The position numbers and the translations under genes are program-made. From positions 1 through 18,845 of the forward strand of contig JAYOEU010000077.1 of assembly GCA_038116915.1 (NCBI GenBank): a stretch of 18,845 nucleotides of DNA, read 5' to 3'. Source of the DNA: JADHLJ01 sp038116915 (lineage in GTDB: Bacteria; Pseudomonadota; Alphaproteobacteria; Thalassobaculales; Thalassobaculaceae). The notes below the pieces were generated by a model, which ran no database searches, was not told the origin of the DNA, and saw only the letters and a list, made by a program, of their open reading frames with translations. Of the stretch, positions 1-7,863 are shown one piece after another; position 1 is the first letter of the stretch, and each line of letters begins with the position of its first letter.

Positions 1-864
1 CTTGTGAACCGGGCGCCGCCGCCGGCATCCGTGCGTCCGCCCGCGCCCGCGCCTGCCCAAACTGCACTCAAGGCTTTCAAGGCGCCGGCGAACCCACCTG
101 CCGAGGCGCAAATCGCGCCGAGCGGAACCTGGGAAGCCAATGCCATCCCGTTTTCCGTGCCGCCGGGGGCTCCGCTGATCGCCATCGTGCTCGACGACAT
201 GGGGCTCGACCGGCGCCGCTCGGAGCGGGCCACCCGGCTCAAGGGGCCGTTGACATTGTCCTATCTCAGCTATGCCGATGATCTGGTCGCCCAGACCGGC
301 GCCGCCAGGGCTCGCGGCCATGAATTGATGCTGCATCTGCCGATGGAGCCCGAAGGCGATGCCGATCCGGGGCCGGGCGCTCTGCTGATGCGGCTCGGCG
401 AAGCGGAGTTGCGGGAAAGGATCGATTTCGCGCTCGGCCGGTTTCCCGGATTTGTCGCGGTGAACAACCACATGGGCAGCCGTTTCAGCGCGGATGCCGG
501 CCGGATGACCTTAGTCTTCGGCGCGATGCGCCGCAGCGGCCACCTCTTCCTTGACAGCCTGACCACCCGCAACGCGGTGGCCATGAGTTTGGGGCCGAAG
601 CTGGGGGTGCCGACGATTGCGCGCGACGTGTTCCTGGATGATGTGGACAGCCAGGACGAGGTCTGGTTCCGGCTTCTGAAAACCGAGCAGATCGCCGAGA
701 CTCAGGGCACCGCCATCGCCATCGGCCATCCGCGCGACGCGACGCTCGCGGTGCTGGAGGACTGGATCGCCGAGCTCGCGCACCGCTCGGCCCGTCTGGC
801 GCCGGTGAGCGCGATCGCCCGGATCCGGCTCGGCCGGCTTCAGCAGGTCATGGCGAAGCCGTGA
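1..864 (+). CDS. Divergent polysaccharide deacetylase family protein (5' end outside window)
   Basis: Resembles the divergent polysaccharide deacetylase family (YibQ/DUF610), NodB-fold proteins usually exported and linked to envelope polysaccharide or peptidoglycan metabolism; their exact substrate is generally unknown. Counting from the GTG at 4, a Pro/Ala-rich low-complexity linker (about residues 1-55) precedes the fold. The fold shows VLDDMG (62-67), HLPMEP (111-116), NNHMGS (154-159), LDS (183-185), RDVFLDD (207-213) and a late IGHP. The Asp and His residues in these motifs are the expected metal and catalytic positions. The frame is open to base 1 and the Pro-rich stretch normally follows an N-terminal membrane anchor, so the true start is probably upstream of the window. 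It overlaps or closely abuts the acetyltransferase gene downstream. Family assignment is firm; biochemical role is not. Confidence 0.85.
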   Translation, partial: LVNRAPPPASVRPPAPAPAQTALKAFKAPANPPAEAQIAPSGTWEANAIPFSVPPGAPLIAIVLDDMGLDRRRSERATRLKGPLTLSYLSYADDLVAQTGAARARGHELMLHLPMEPEGDADPGPGALLMRLGEAELRERIDFALGRFPGFVAVNNHMGSRFSADAGRMTLVFGAMRRSGHLFLDSLTTRNAVAMSLGPKLGVPTIARDVFLDDVDSQDEVWFRLLKTEQIAETQGTAIAIGHPRDATLAVLEDWIAELAHRSARLAPVSAIARIRLGRLQQVMAKP

Positions 865-890
865 GCCGGACCGTTCCCTCGGCGCATGCG

Positions 891-1337
891 ATGACCTGGC
901 AGTGGTACCGCTTCGGCGATCTGGCCGCCGGATTGCTGTTGGAAATTCTGCATCTGCGCCAGGATGTCTTTATCCTCGAACAGCAATGCCTCTATCCGGA
1001 CATCGACGGGCTGGACCCGATATCGCACCACCTGGTCGGCCGCGATGCGAAGGGGATCGCCGCCGCCTATTGCAGGGTCTTCGCACCGGGCGATTATTAT
1101 TCCGAGCCGGCGGTCGGCCGGGTGCTTGTCGCCCGGTCCGCCCGCGGCACCGGTGCCGCCAGGGCCCTGATGACGGAAGCGCACCGTTACTGCGCCGAAA
1201 CCTTCGGTACCGGCGCGGTCCGACTCAATGCCCAGGCGTATCTGCAAGGGTTCTACGAGAGCCTCGGCTATGGCCATGTCCGGGGGCCGTATGATGAGGA
1301 CGGCATTCCCCATGTGGAAATGCTGAAACCGGAATAG
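891..1337 (+). CDS. elaA: ElaA-like GNAT family N-acetyltransferase
   Basis: Encodes a 148-residue protein matching the ElaA branch of GNAT acetyltransferases, which transfer acetyl from acetyl-CoA to an undefined amine. Visible hallmarks are the N-terminal LRQDVFILEQQCLYPDIDG (22-40), where ElaA proteins typically read LR-x-VFVVEQ-x-C-x-Y-x-DIDG; the acetyl-CoA loop ARGTGAARAL (84-93); and the C-terminal FYESLGYGHV (121-130), followed by an H-x-EM-x-K ending. I chose ATG 891 because family homology begins immediately there. A GTG at 861 overlaps the preceding TGA (GTGA) and would add ten residues by translational coupling, so it remains possible. No strong Shine-Dalgarno sequence precedes either. 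It ends 13 bp before the stop of the convergent SDR gene. The physiological substrate is unknown. Confidence 0.88.
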   Translation: MTWQWYRFGDLAAGLLLEILHLRQDVFILEQQCLYPDIDGLDPISHHLVGRDAKGIAAAYCRVFAPGDYYSEPAVGRVLVARSARGTGAARALMTEAHRYCAETFGTGAVRLNAQAYLQGFYESLGYGHVRGPYDEDGIPHVEMLKPE

Positions 1338-1350
1338 GACCGCGCCCCGG

Positions 1351-2061
1351 TTACACCGCCCGCCCGATCGACAGGCCGCCACAGCAATACAGCACCTGGC
1401 CGTTGATGAAGCCGCTACACTCGTCCAGCAGGAACGAGACGGCGTTGGCGACATCGTCCGGCCGGCCGATCCGCCCGACGGGAATGGCGGCGCGGGTCTT
1501 CTCCATGAGCTCGGGCGTATAGGCGCCGCGAAACAGCTCGGTATCGATCGGGCCGGGCGCAACCGCGTTCGAGGTGATGCCGGCGGGCGCGAACTCCATC
1601 GCCCAGGTCTTCATCAGCCCCACCAGCGCCGCCTTGCTGGCGGCGTAGGCGGAGGTTCCGGCGATGCCGTTGATGGCGCGGCTGGCGATATTGACGATCC
1701 GTCCGAAGCCGGCTTCCTTCATGCCTGGCACCACCAACCGCGTGCATTGCACGGCGGTCCGGGTATTGAGGCGCATTACCCGGTCATAGACATCAAGCTC
1801 CAGTGCTTCCAGATCGGCGGTTCCGGCGATACCGACATTGTTGACCAGCCGGGTGACCCGGTAGCGCTTCGTCAGAGTCTCAAGAGCCGCCGCCGTCGCA
1901 CCTTCGTCGGACAGGTCCACCTTGACGAACTCGGCGGCGTCCGGGTTCTCGGGCTCCAGCACATCGAACTGCACGACCCGAAGACCCTCCTCGGCAAGGC
2001 GCTCGCAGATCGCCCGTCCGATATTGCGCGAGCCGCCGGTGACCAGGACACAATCCGTCAT
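1351..2061 (-). CDS. SDR family NAD(P)-dependent oxidoreductase (FabG-like)
   Basis: A 236-residue classical short-chain dehydrogenase/reductase, a cytoplasmic enzyme oxidising or reducing an alcohol/ketone with NAD(P). Seen: the nucleotide loop TGGSRNIG (8-15), NNVG (74-77, in place of the usual NNAG), catalytic Ser127, and Tyr139/Lys143 in YAASK, then an APGPIDTE segment typical of the family. The nucleotide loop carries Asn13 where TGxxxGIG proteins have Gly. ATG 2061 is preferred because GAGGGA at 2069-2074 lies seven bases before it; a TTG at 2076 would place this ribosome-binding site inside the gene. It is the last gene of the minus-strand cluster, starting 38 bases after the hyuB stop, so a role in processing the HyuAB product is likely but unproven. 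Substrate cannot be named. Confidence 0.92.
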   Translation of the reverse strand: MTDCVLVTGGSRNIGRAICERLAEEGLRVVQFDVLEPENPDAAEFVKVDLSDEGATAAALETLTKRYRVTRLVNNVGIAGTADLEALELDVYDRVMRLNTRTAVQCTRLVVPGMKEAGFGRIVNIASRAINGIAGTSAYAASKAALVGLMKTWAMEFAPAGITSNAVAPGPIDTELFRGAYTPELMEKTRAAIPVGRIGRPDDVANAVSFLLDECSGFINGQVLYCCGGLSIGRAV

Positions 2062-2099
2062 GATGCATTCCCTCAAATTTCGGTTGCGGGATCGAACCG

Positions 2100-3776
2100 T
2101 CAGTCACTCTCCCCGACCGTCACCCCATAGTCCCGGGCCGCCGCTTCAGGGCTGACATAGCCCGCCTTCACGTCGGCGGCCACGGCCGCCGGGTCGCGAT
2201 CCGAGGGATCGCCGATGCCGCCGCCACCGGGCATGTGGACCACCAGACGGTCGCCGATCGGCACGACCTGGCGGCCCATGCCGCGCATCTTGGCGCCGGA
2301 GGCCAGTTCCAGCGCGCCGTTGGCGCCGGGTTTGCCGCCGTCGCGGCCACGGGCCGGGTTCTTGACCCGCTCGAAGGTGGCGAAGATCGCGAATTCCGCC
2401 TTCTCCCGATTGCCCAGCACCATGGTCTGTCCGAGACCGCCGCGAAACTTGCCGGGGCCGCCGGAGTCGCGCCGCAGCTCCTTCTTCCAGACCACCAGCG
2501 GACTGACCGTCTCCAGCACCTCGCACGGCACGTTGCGCACGCCGCTCGGGAAGGGGGTGGCCGAGAGCCCGTCCCTGGTCGGACGCGCGCCGGCGCCGCC
2601 GCTGTGGAAGCTGGTGGCGGTGAAGGTGGCGCGCACCGGATCGGCTTCGGGGTCGCGGGCTGTGATCCCGTGCCCGGCGCCGAGCTTGAGGTTCCAGAGC
2701 CCGGATGTCCCCTCGGCCGGCACCTTGTCCGGCATCAGTTGATGCAGGCAGCCGAACACCACGTCCGGAAGCATGTGCCCGACCGAAGAGCGGGCGACCA
2801 CCGCGCAGGGATGCGGCGCGTTCAGGATGCAGCCCTCGGGCGCGCGGACCTGGATATGCGCCAGCGAGCCGGCATTGTTCGGCACTTCCGGCGCGATCGC
2901 GCATTTGACCCCGAAGCTGGTATAGGCGTCGGTGTAGCATTTCGGCACGTTTATGCCGAAATCCGAGATCGGCGAGGTGCCGTCGAAATCAACCACCACC
3001 ATGTCGTCCTCGACCATCAGCGAGGCCTTCAACGTGATCTCGCGGTCATAGCCGTCGGTGGTCATGCTGTTGTGGACCTTGGTTTTGGGAAGCTTGGCGA
3101 TCGCGGCACGCATGGCGGCCCGGGTGCTCTCGATGATGGTCTCGGCAAGCGCCTCGAGATCATTCAGGCCGTATTGGTCCATCATCGCCACCAGCCGGCG
3201 GCCGCCGACCTCGTTGCAGCCGGCCAGAGCGTGAATGTCGCCCTCGACCTGCATCGACTCCCGGCAGTTGGCATGGACGAATTGCATCAGGGTCTCATTG
3301 ATCTCGCCGGCACGGGAGAGGTGCATCAGCGGGATGAACAGGCCCTCGTGATAGATCTGCTTGCCGTCCGGTGCCATGCCGAGGCCGCCGATATCGACCA
3401 CATGGGTGGTGCTGGCGAACAGAGCCACGATCTCGCCGCCCCGGAAGGTCGGGGAGACCACGACGATGTCGGGAAGGTGTCCGGTTCCCTTCCAGGGATC
3501 ATTGGTGATGAAGACGTCGCCCTCACGCATGGTGGCGACCGGAAATTTCTCGATGAAATGCGCGACCGACAGCGCCATGGAGTTGATGTGTCCCGGCGTG
3601 CCGGTCACCGCCTGGGCCAGCATTCGGCCCTTGAGGTCGAACACCCCGGCGGAAACGTCGCCGGCCTCGCGGGTCGAGACGCTGAAGCCGGTGCGCACCA
3701 GGGTCTGGGCCTGTTCCTCGACGATGGTGATCAGGCGGTTCCACATCACCTGGTGGCGGATAGTGGTGTTGGTCAT
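2100..3776 (-). CDS. hyuB: Hydantoinase B/oxoprolinase family protein
   Basis: A full-length 558-residue HyuB-family subunit. With HyuA it forms ATP-dependent amidohydrolases (N-methylhydantoinase, 5-oxoprolinase, caprolactamase) or, in related complexes, acetone/acetophenone carboxylases. Seen: TNDPWKGTGHLPD (91-103) and TTHVVDIGG (123-131), which carry the conserved His and Asp residues of the family; a glycine-rich C-terminal half with SGGAGARPTRDG, LRRDSGGPGKFRGG and MPGGGGIGDP. The ATG at 3776 has only a weak GGGG-type ribosome-binding site. It follows hyuA by 74 bases, most of which is half of a palindromic repeat. Cytoplasmic, no signal peptide. Hydantoinase versus carboxylase cannot be separated by eye; the lack of a gamma-type small subunit nearby favours the hydantoinase/oxoprolinase/lactamase side. 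Confidence 0.95.
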   Translation of the reverse strand: MTNTTIRHQVMWNRLITIVEEQAQTLVRTGFSVSTREAGDVSAGVFDLKGRMLAQAVTGTPGHINSMALSVAHFIEKFPVATMREGDVFITNDPWKGTGHLPDIVVVSPTFRGGEIVALFASTTHVVDIGGLGMAPDGKQIYHEGLFIPLMHLSRAGEINETLMQFVHANCRESMQVEGDIHALAGCNEVGGRRLVAMMDQYGLNDLEALAETIIESTRAAMRAAIAKLPKTKVHNSMTTDGYDREITLKASLMVEDDMVVVDFDGTSPISDFGINVPKCYTDAYTSFGVKCAIAPEVPNNAGSLAHIQVRAPEGCILNAPHPCAVVARSSVGHMLPDVVFGCLHQLMPDKVPAEGTSGLWNLKLGAGHGITARDPEADPVRATFTATSFHSGGAGARPTRDGLSATPFPSGVRNVPCEVLETVSPLVVWKKELRRDSGGPGKFRGGLGQTMVLGNREKAEFAIFATFERVKNPARGRDGGKPGANGALELASGAKMRGMGRQVVPIGDRLVVHMPGGGGIGDPSDRDPAAVAADVKAGYVSPEAAARDYGVTVGESD

Positions 3777-3813
3777 GCTTGCTGCCCCAAGTTAGAGCCT
3801 CCCTTTGACATGC

Positions 3814-3905
3814 CCCTTCGAGACGGTGCTTCGCACCTCCTCAGGGTGAGTCAGCTTTTCTGTTCTCGCTCACCCTGAGGAGCGGCGGAGCCGCGTCTTG
3901 AAGGG
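3814..3905. repeat. Palindromic intergenic repeat (REP/BIME-like) at the hyuA-hyuB junction
   Basis: Two 37-base arms, 3814-3850 and 3869-3905, are inverted copies matching at roughly 30 of 37 positions, separated by an 18-base spacer. Both share the outer block CCCTTC-x-AGACG and the inner block CTCCTCAGGGTGAG. Each arm also folds on itself around a different core: GGTGC/GCACC on the left, CGGC/GCCG on the right, so the cores differ but the pairing is kept. The sequence type (CTCACCCTGAGGAGC...) is a common dispersed palindrome in alphaproteobacterial genomes. In the hyuA-hyuB transcript it would form a long stem-loop that could affect RNA stability or relative expression. The hyuA stop codon (3851-3853) lies in the spacer directly beside the left arm. 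Confidence 0.9.
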
Positions 3906-5995
3906 TCTATTGCCGATAGGACGATATAGCCGGATCCGTTGATCCCGGCATTGAAGCGCGCCGAGACATAGGTGGTGGTCTCGTCCTCGACGATAAGGGC
4001 CGGTCCGGCAAGACGTTGACCCGGCGCGAGCGTCGATCTTTCGACAACGCCGATTTCTTCCATCCGTCCCGATCGTGTGTCGAGCACCGGCCGCGTGGAC
4101 GCCGGGGTGACGAAGCCGGCATCGTCGGGTTCCGCGACGCGCGGCGGCAGACCGGCGCGGGTGCCGAGCGCGAGGGTCCAGGTCATCACCTCCACCGCGA
4201 GACCTTGAATTGTCCGCCCGAACAGCCGGTGATATTCGCGCTCGAAGGCTTGGCTCAGAACCGGGGCGTCCGAAGAGGTGAAGTCCCGCACCTCCAGCGG
4301 CACGGCGATCTCGTGACCCTGACCGCGATAGCGCATGAAGGCGGTCCGGGTTTCCCCGAGATCCGCCGCGTCGGTGCCGAGCCGCACGACCGCTTCGGCT
4401 TCAGCGCGCATCCGCGTGAAGAGCTCGTTGAGGGAGCCCGGATCAAACGCGCGCAGGTCCATATAGCGGCTGATCGCGACTTCATAGGCGATATCGGCCC
4501 GCAGAAAGCCGATCGCGGAGCCGACCCCGGCACCGGTCGGGATGACGATGGTATCGATCTCCAGGGTCTCGGCAAGCTGGCAGGCATGCAACGGCGCGGC
4601 GCCGCCGAAGGCCACCATGGCGCGGCCCTCCATCTCCTTGCCGAGTTCCACGCCATGCACGCTGGCGGCGCTGGCCATGGTCTCGTCCACGATCTGCGAG
4701 ACGCCCGAGGCGGCCTGCTCGCCGGACAGTTTGAGCGGGGCGCCGACGTCCCGGATCAACGCGTCGATCGCCTTGCCGGTATCAAGGGCAACGCTGCCGC
4801 CGGCGAAGCGCGCGGGGTCGATCCGGCCCATGACGATATCCGCGTCGGTCACGGTTGGCCGCGTGCCGCCTCGATTGTAGGCGGCGGGGCCGGGATTGGC
4901 GCCGGCGCTCTCGGGGCCGACCTTGATCCGGCCGAGCGCGTCGATCGAGGCGATGGACCCGCCGCCGGCGCCGATCTCCACCATGTCGATGACCGGGATG
5001 CGCAGCGGAAAGCCGCTGCCCTTCAGGAACCGGTATTCCCGCGCCACCTCGAACTCGCGGGAGAGTTGCGGGCGGTAGTCATCGATGTAGCAGATCTTCG
5101 CCGTGGTGCCGCCCATGTCGAAGGACAGAACCTTGTCGAGACCGCATTCCGCCGCGATGTCGCGGGCAAGAATGGCGCCGCCGGCGGGCCCGGATTCGAC
5201 CAGCCGGATCGGAAAGCGCCGCGCCGTCTCGACCGTCGTCATGCCACCGCTGGACATCATGAGCAGAAGCGGCGCGGCGAGCCCGGCCGCCGACAGATCC
5301 TCGCGCAGGCGTTCCAGATACCCGCTCATCAGCGGCAGGACATAGGCATTCGCCACCGTCGTCGAAACCCGGTCGTACTCGCGGATCTGGGGGGAGACCT
5401 CGGAGGACAGCGAGACCGGCAGGCCCGGCATCATCTCCGCGACGATTTCCGCCGCCCGCCGCTCGTGACGGTCATTGACGAAGCAATGCAGGAAGCCGAT
5501 CGCGACGGCCTCCACCGCTTCGGAGCGCAACTGTTCGATCCGGCGCACAAGGGCGGCCTCGTCCAGTTCGAGCAGGACCGTGCCGTCGGCGGCCATGCGT
5601 TCCGGGACGCCGAGCCGGAGATGCCTCGGAACCAGCGGTGGCGGGCGCTGCATGAAGATGTCCGACTGCTCGAAGCGATGCTCGTAGGCGATCTCCAGGC
5701 TATCGGTGAAGCCGTCAGTGGTCAGCAGCCCGACCTTGGCCCCCTTGCGCTCGATCAGCGCGTTGGTGGCGAGCGTGGTGCCGTGGATGATCAGGTCGAC
5801 CGCGCCCGGCGCGATCCCGGACTGCTCCAGCACGGCCAGAGCGCCGGCCATGAAGCCGTCCTCCGGACTGGCGGTGGTCAGAACCTTGGCCGTAAACCGC
5901 CGGCCGCCGGCCTCCAGCACCGCGTCGGTAAAGGTCCCGCCGATATCGACGGCAAGCGCGGTGCGCTTCGCTTGGGAGGGGTTGGTCACGGTCAT
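3851..5995 (-). CDS. hyuA: Hydantoinase/oxoprolinase family protein, ATP-binding subunit
   Basis: A 714-residue HyuA-family protein, the ATP-using partner of HyuB. It belongs to the actin-like ATPase superfamily: VDIGGTFTDAV (16-26) is the phosphate-binding loop, followed by HGTTLATNALIERKGAKVG, SSEVSPQIREYDR, a second phosphate loop FDMGGTTAKI, and the family blocks GAGGGSIA and GPESAGANPGPAAY. Domains in order are Hydant_A_N (about 12-190), Hydantoinase_A (about 205-500) and a C-terminal domain. It catalyses ATP-dependent activation and opening of a cyclic amide in characterised relatives. The last 17 residues before the stop (from about DPSRRG to QKS) are encoded by one arm and the spacer of a palindromic repeat, so the natural C-terminus has been replaced or extended. 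The start ATG at 5995 lacks a strong ribosome-binding site. Confidence 0.95.
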   Translation of the reverse strand: MTVTNPSQAKRTALAVDIGGTFTDAVLEAGGRRFTAKVLTTASPEDGFMAGALAVLEQSGIAPGAVDLIIHGTTLATNALIERKGAKVGLLTTDGFTDSLEIAYEHRFEQSDIFMQRPPPLVPRHLRLGVPERMAADGTVLLELDEAALVRRIEQLRSEAVEAVAIGFLHCFVNDRHERRAAEIVAEMMPGLPVSLSSEVSPQIREYDRVSTTVANAYVLPLMSGYLERLREDLSAAGLAAPLLLMMSSGGMTTVETARRFPIRLVESGPAGGAILARDIAAECGLDKVLSFDMGGTTAKICYIDDYRPQLSREFEVAREYRFLKGSGFPLRIPVIDMVEIGAGGGSIASIDALGRIKVGPESAGANPGPAAYNRGGTRPTVTDADIVMGRIDPARFAGGSVALDTGKAIDALIRDVGAPLKLSGEQAASGVSQIVDETMASAASVHGVELGKEMEGRAMVAFGGAAPLHACQLAETLEIDTIVIPTGAGVGSAIGFLRADIAYEVAISRYMDLRAFDPGSLNELFTRMRAEAEAVVRLGTDAADLGETRTAFMRYRGQGHEIAVPLEVRDFTSSDAPVLSQAFEREYHRLFGRTIQGLAVEVMTWTLALGTRAGLPPRVAEPDDAGFVTPASTRPVLDTRSGRMEEIGVVERSTLAPGQRLAGPALIVEDETTTYVSARFNAGINGSGYIVLSAIDPSRRGSAAPQGEREQKS

Positions 5996-6048
5996 TCAAT
6001 GTAGCCTGGAGTCGAGATGGGGAGGACGCTAACACCCACATAAACCAC

Positions 6049-6172
6049 CGTCACCCCGCGGCAACGCGGGGACCATTCCGCTGACATCGACATTTGACAA
6101 TCGCACCAATCACTAAGCGAATTTGTGCAGCGCAGGCCTGCGGAATGGATCCCGCCATTCGGCGGGATGACG
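6049..6172. repeat. Second palindromic intergenic repeat upstream of hyuA
   Basis: Two arms of 33 bases, 6049-6081 and 6140-6172, are imperfect inverted copies bounded by CGTCACCCCG and CGGGATGACG, with CATTCCGC/GCGGAATGG on their inner ends. Each arm has its own small hairpin: CCCCGC/GCGGGG on the left and CCCGCC/GGCGGG on the right. The 58-base spacer (6082-6139) is noticeably AT-richer than its surroundings. This is a different family from the repeat at 3814-3905 but also of a kind dispersed in alphaproteobacterial chromosomes. It fills most of the 199-base gap between the alpha/beta hydrolase stop and hyuA, so it may partly separate transcription of the two halves of the cluster. Confidence 0.85.
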
Positions 6173-6194
6173 AAGTTGTGGGGGAACTAAACCC

Positions 6195-6884
6195 TCACCC
6201 CTCGACGATCAGCTTCGCCAAAGCCTCGGGTTCGCTCAGCATCGGGTAGTGGCCGGTCACCAGCTCGTGCCAGCGGGCGCCGAGGGTGTCGGCGGCGCGG
6301 CGCTGGTGGGATTCGGGTGGATTGACGCTGTTGGTGCAATAGATCACCGCGGCGTCCCATTTCTGGCCCCAGAAGCTCTTCAGCTCCACCGGATCCCGCA
6401 TGCAGGCGATCGGATGCAGGGTGTAGCGGTCGATGGCCCAGGACTTCACCGGCTCCTCAAGCTCCTTGAACAGGCGTCCGACCACGTCCGAGCGCGGCGG
6501 CCCGGAGGCGAGGTCGGTGTTGATCGCGGTCTTGCGGTCGACGAAATCGGCGATCCTCTCGCCGTCCTGAAGCGCCAGCGCGTCGGCGAAGACGACCCGC
6601 CCGACCCGCTCGCGCGCCATCTCGGCGGCCTTGGCCATGACCATGCCGCCGGAACTGGTTCCGACCATGATCGCCTCGTGGATGTCCTCATAGAACAGCA
6701 GGTTGGCGATCTCGTCCGCATGGGTCTCGGTGGTGATGCCGGGGCGCAGCTGATGCCGGCGCTCGGCGCAGCCTTCCAGCGTCGGGGCATAGACCGTGTG
6801 CCCGGCCTCGCGCAGGATCTTGGCGGTGGGCTGCCAGATCCAGCCGCCCTGATAGGCGCCGTGTATCAGTACGATGGTGGCCAT
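6195..6884 (-). CDS. Alpha/beta fold hydrolase (small esterase/HNL-like)
   Basis: A 229-residue alpha/beta hydrolase of the compact methylesterase/hydroxynitrile-lyase-like group. Seen: the oxyanion-hole segment LIHGAYQGGWIW (6-17), the nucleophile elbow GTSSGG (Ser77), and the catalytic His212 in VTGHYPMLSEP. The acid usually found between them is not obvious: the segment that normally carries it reads CTNSVNPPESH (183-193). ATG 6884 is chosen because GGGAGGAAA ends seven bases before it and lies inside the end of the upstream gene; a longer reading frame to 6914 would cross that site. It starts four bases after the dehydrogenase stop, so the two are almost certainly cotranscribed. Likely an ester or amide hydrolase for an intermediate of the HyuAB pathway; that role is inference. 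Confidence 0.9.
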   Translation of the reverse strand: MATIVLIHGAYQGGWIWQPTAKILREAGHTVYAPTLEGCAERRHQLRPGITTETHADEIANLLFYEDIHEAIMVGTSSGGMVMAKAAEMARERVGRVVFADALALQDGERIADFVDRKTAINTDLASGPPRSDVVGRLFKELEEPVKSWAIDRYTLHPIACMRDPVELKSFWGQKWDAAVIYCTNSVNPPESHQRRAADTLGARWHELVTGHYPMLSEPEALAKLIVEG

Positions 6885-6888
6885 GGTT

Positions 6889-7785
6889 CTATTTCCTCCC
6901 GATGACGCTGACATTCGCCAGCTGTTCGTAAATCTTGATCACGGCGCTTGAGTCTTCCTTGTTGAGGCCCGCGGTCCGCGCCATTTGGTAGATCTGCTGA
7001 CTGACATTGGCCATGAAGGTGGGCACGCCGATATCCTTGGCATAGGCGGTGATCAGTTCCTGATCCTTATAGACGATGTCCATGGTGCCGCCGGGGGTGA
7101 AGTCGCCGGACATGATGCGCGGCACGCGGAAATCCACCGCCGCGCTGTCGCCGGAACTGACCTTCAGAACGTCGTACATGGTCTGCAGCCCGATGCCGGA
7201 CTTGGCGCCGATGGTCAGCCCCTCCAGCAGCACGATCGTATTGGTGATGCCGAGCATGTTGTTGATGAGCTTCATCACCAGACCCTGGCCCTGCTCGCCG
7301 ATGTGAAAGGCGTGCTCGCCCACGGCATCGAAGATGTCGCGGCATTTCGCGAAGGTCTCGGCCTCGCCGCCGACGATGACCGACAGCGTCCCCGCCACGG
7401 CCTTCGGTGTGCCGCCGCTGATCGGCGCGTCGAGCATCTGCACGCCCTTGGCGTTCAGCTCCTTGGCGATGGATTTGGCGACCAGCGGATCGATGGTCGA
7501 CATGCAGAGCACGATATTGCCGGCTTCGACCCCGTGAATGATGCCGTCCGCCCCAAGGATGACGTCCTGGGCCTGCGCCGTGGTTTCGACCAGGCAGATC
7601 ACCCGCTCACAGCCCTCGGCCGCGCCCTTGCTGGAGGTGGCCTTCTCGGCGCCGGCGGCGACCAGTTTGTCGACCTTGGCCGCGTCGATGTCGTGCACCA
7701 CGAGCGGGATGCCGGCCTTCAGCATGTTCAGCGCCATCGGCCCGCCCATGGCCCCGAGGCCGATGAAACCCGTCTTGTTGCTCAT
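6889..7785 (-). CDS. NAD(P)-dependent oxidoreductase, 3-hydroxyisobutyrate dehydrogenase family
   Basis: A full-length (298 residues) beta-hydroxyacid dehydrogenase, the family of 3-hydroxyisobutyrate dehydrogenase and tartronate semialdehyde reductase. Seen: the Rossmann loop GFIGLGAMGGPMA (6-18), MSTIDP (95-100), the substrate-binding APISGGTPKAVAGTL (120-134), and catalytic Lys172 in VMKLINNML. A C-terminal all-helical dimerisation domain follows. ATG 7785 is preceded by GGGGGGAGAC. It is the first gene of the minus-strand catabolic run and therefore lies next to the divergent control region. Annotators may call it GarR or MmsB, but the alternatives cannot be separated from sequence alone, so no symbol is given. 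It probably oxidises or reduces a short beta-hydroxyacid or semialdehyde generated in the pathway. Confidence 0.93.
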   Translation of the reverse strand: MSNKTGFIGLGAMGGPMALNMLKAGIPLVVHDIDAAKVDKLVAAGAEKATSSKGAAEGCERVICLVETTAQAQDVILGADGIIHGVEAGNIVLCMSTIDPLVAKSIAKELNAKGVQMLDAPISGGTPKAVAGTLSVIVGGEAETFAKCRDIFDAVGEHAFHIGEQGQGLVMKLINNMLGITNTIVLLEGLTIGAKSGIGLQTMYDVLKVSSGDSAAVDFRVPRIMSGDFTPGGTMDIVYKDQELITAYAKDIGVPTFMANVSQQIYQMARTAGLNKEDSSAVIKIYEQLANVSVIGRK

Positions 7786-7863
7786 GTCTCCCCCCGATGT
7801 GCCTGCAAATGATCCCCCATGTGACGCGTGCCGTGCTTCACCGGAGTGGCTTAGGTGACTAGT

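Noticed and set aside
1327..1352. AACCGG/CCGGTT inverted repeat between the acetyltransferase and SDR stops, as a terminator
   Set aside because: Six-base arms, a 14-base loop and no T-run; too weak to call.
2235..3878. 547-residue open frame on the plus strand opposite hyuB
   Set aside because: Composition is His/Arg/Gly/Ala-rich with no recognisable domain, and the minus strand carries full-length HyuB. It is a by-product of GC-rich codon use.
4016..6004. 662-residue open frame on the plus strand opposite hyuA
   Set aside because: Same pattern: antisense to a clear HyuA, no family motifs, no ribosome-binding site.
6094..6099. TTGACA inside the spacer of the 6049-6172 repeat
   Set aside because: It is on the plus strand, opposite to hyuA, with no -10 at proper spacing and no plus-strand gene following.
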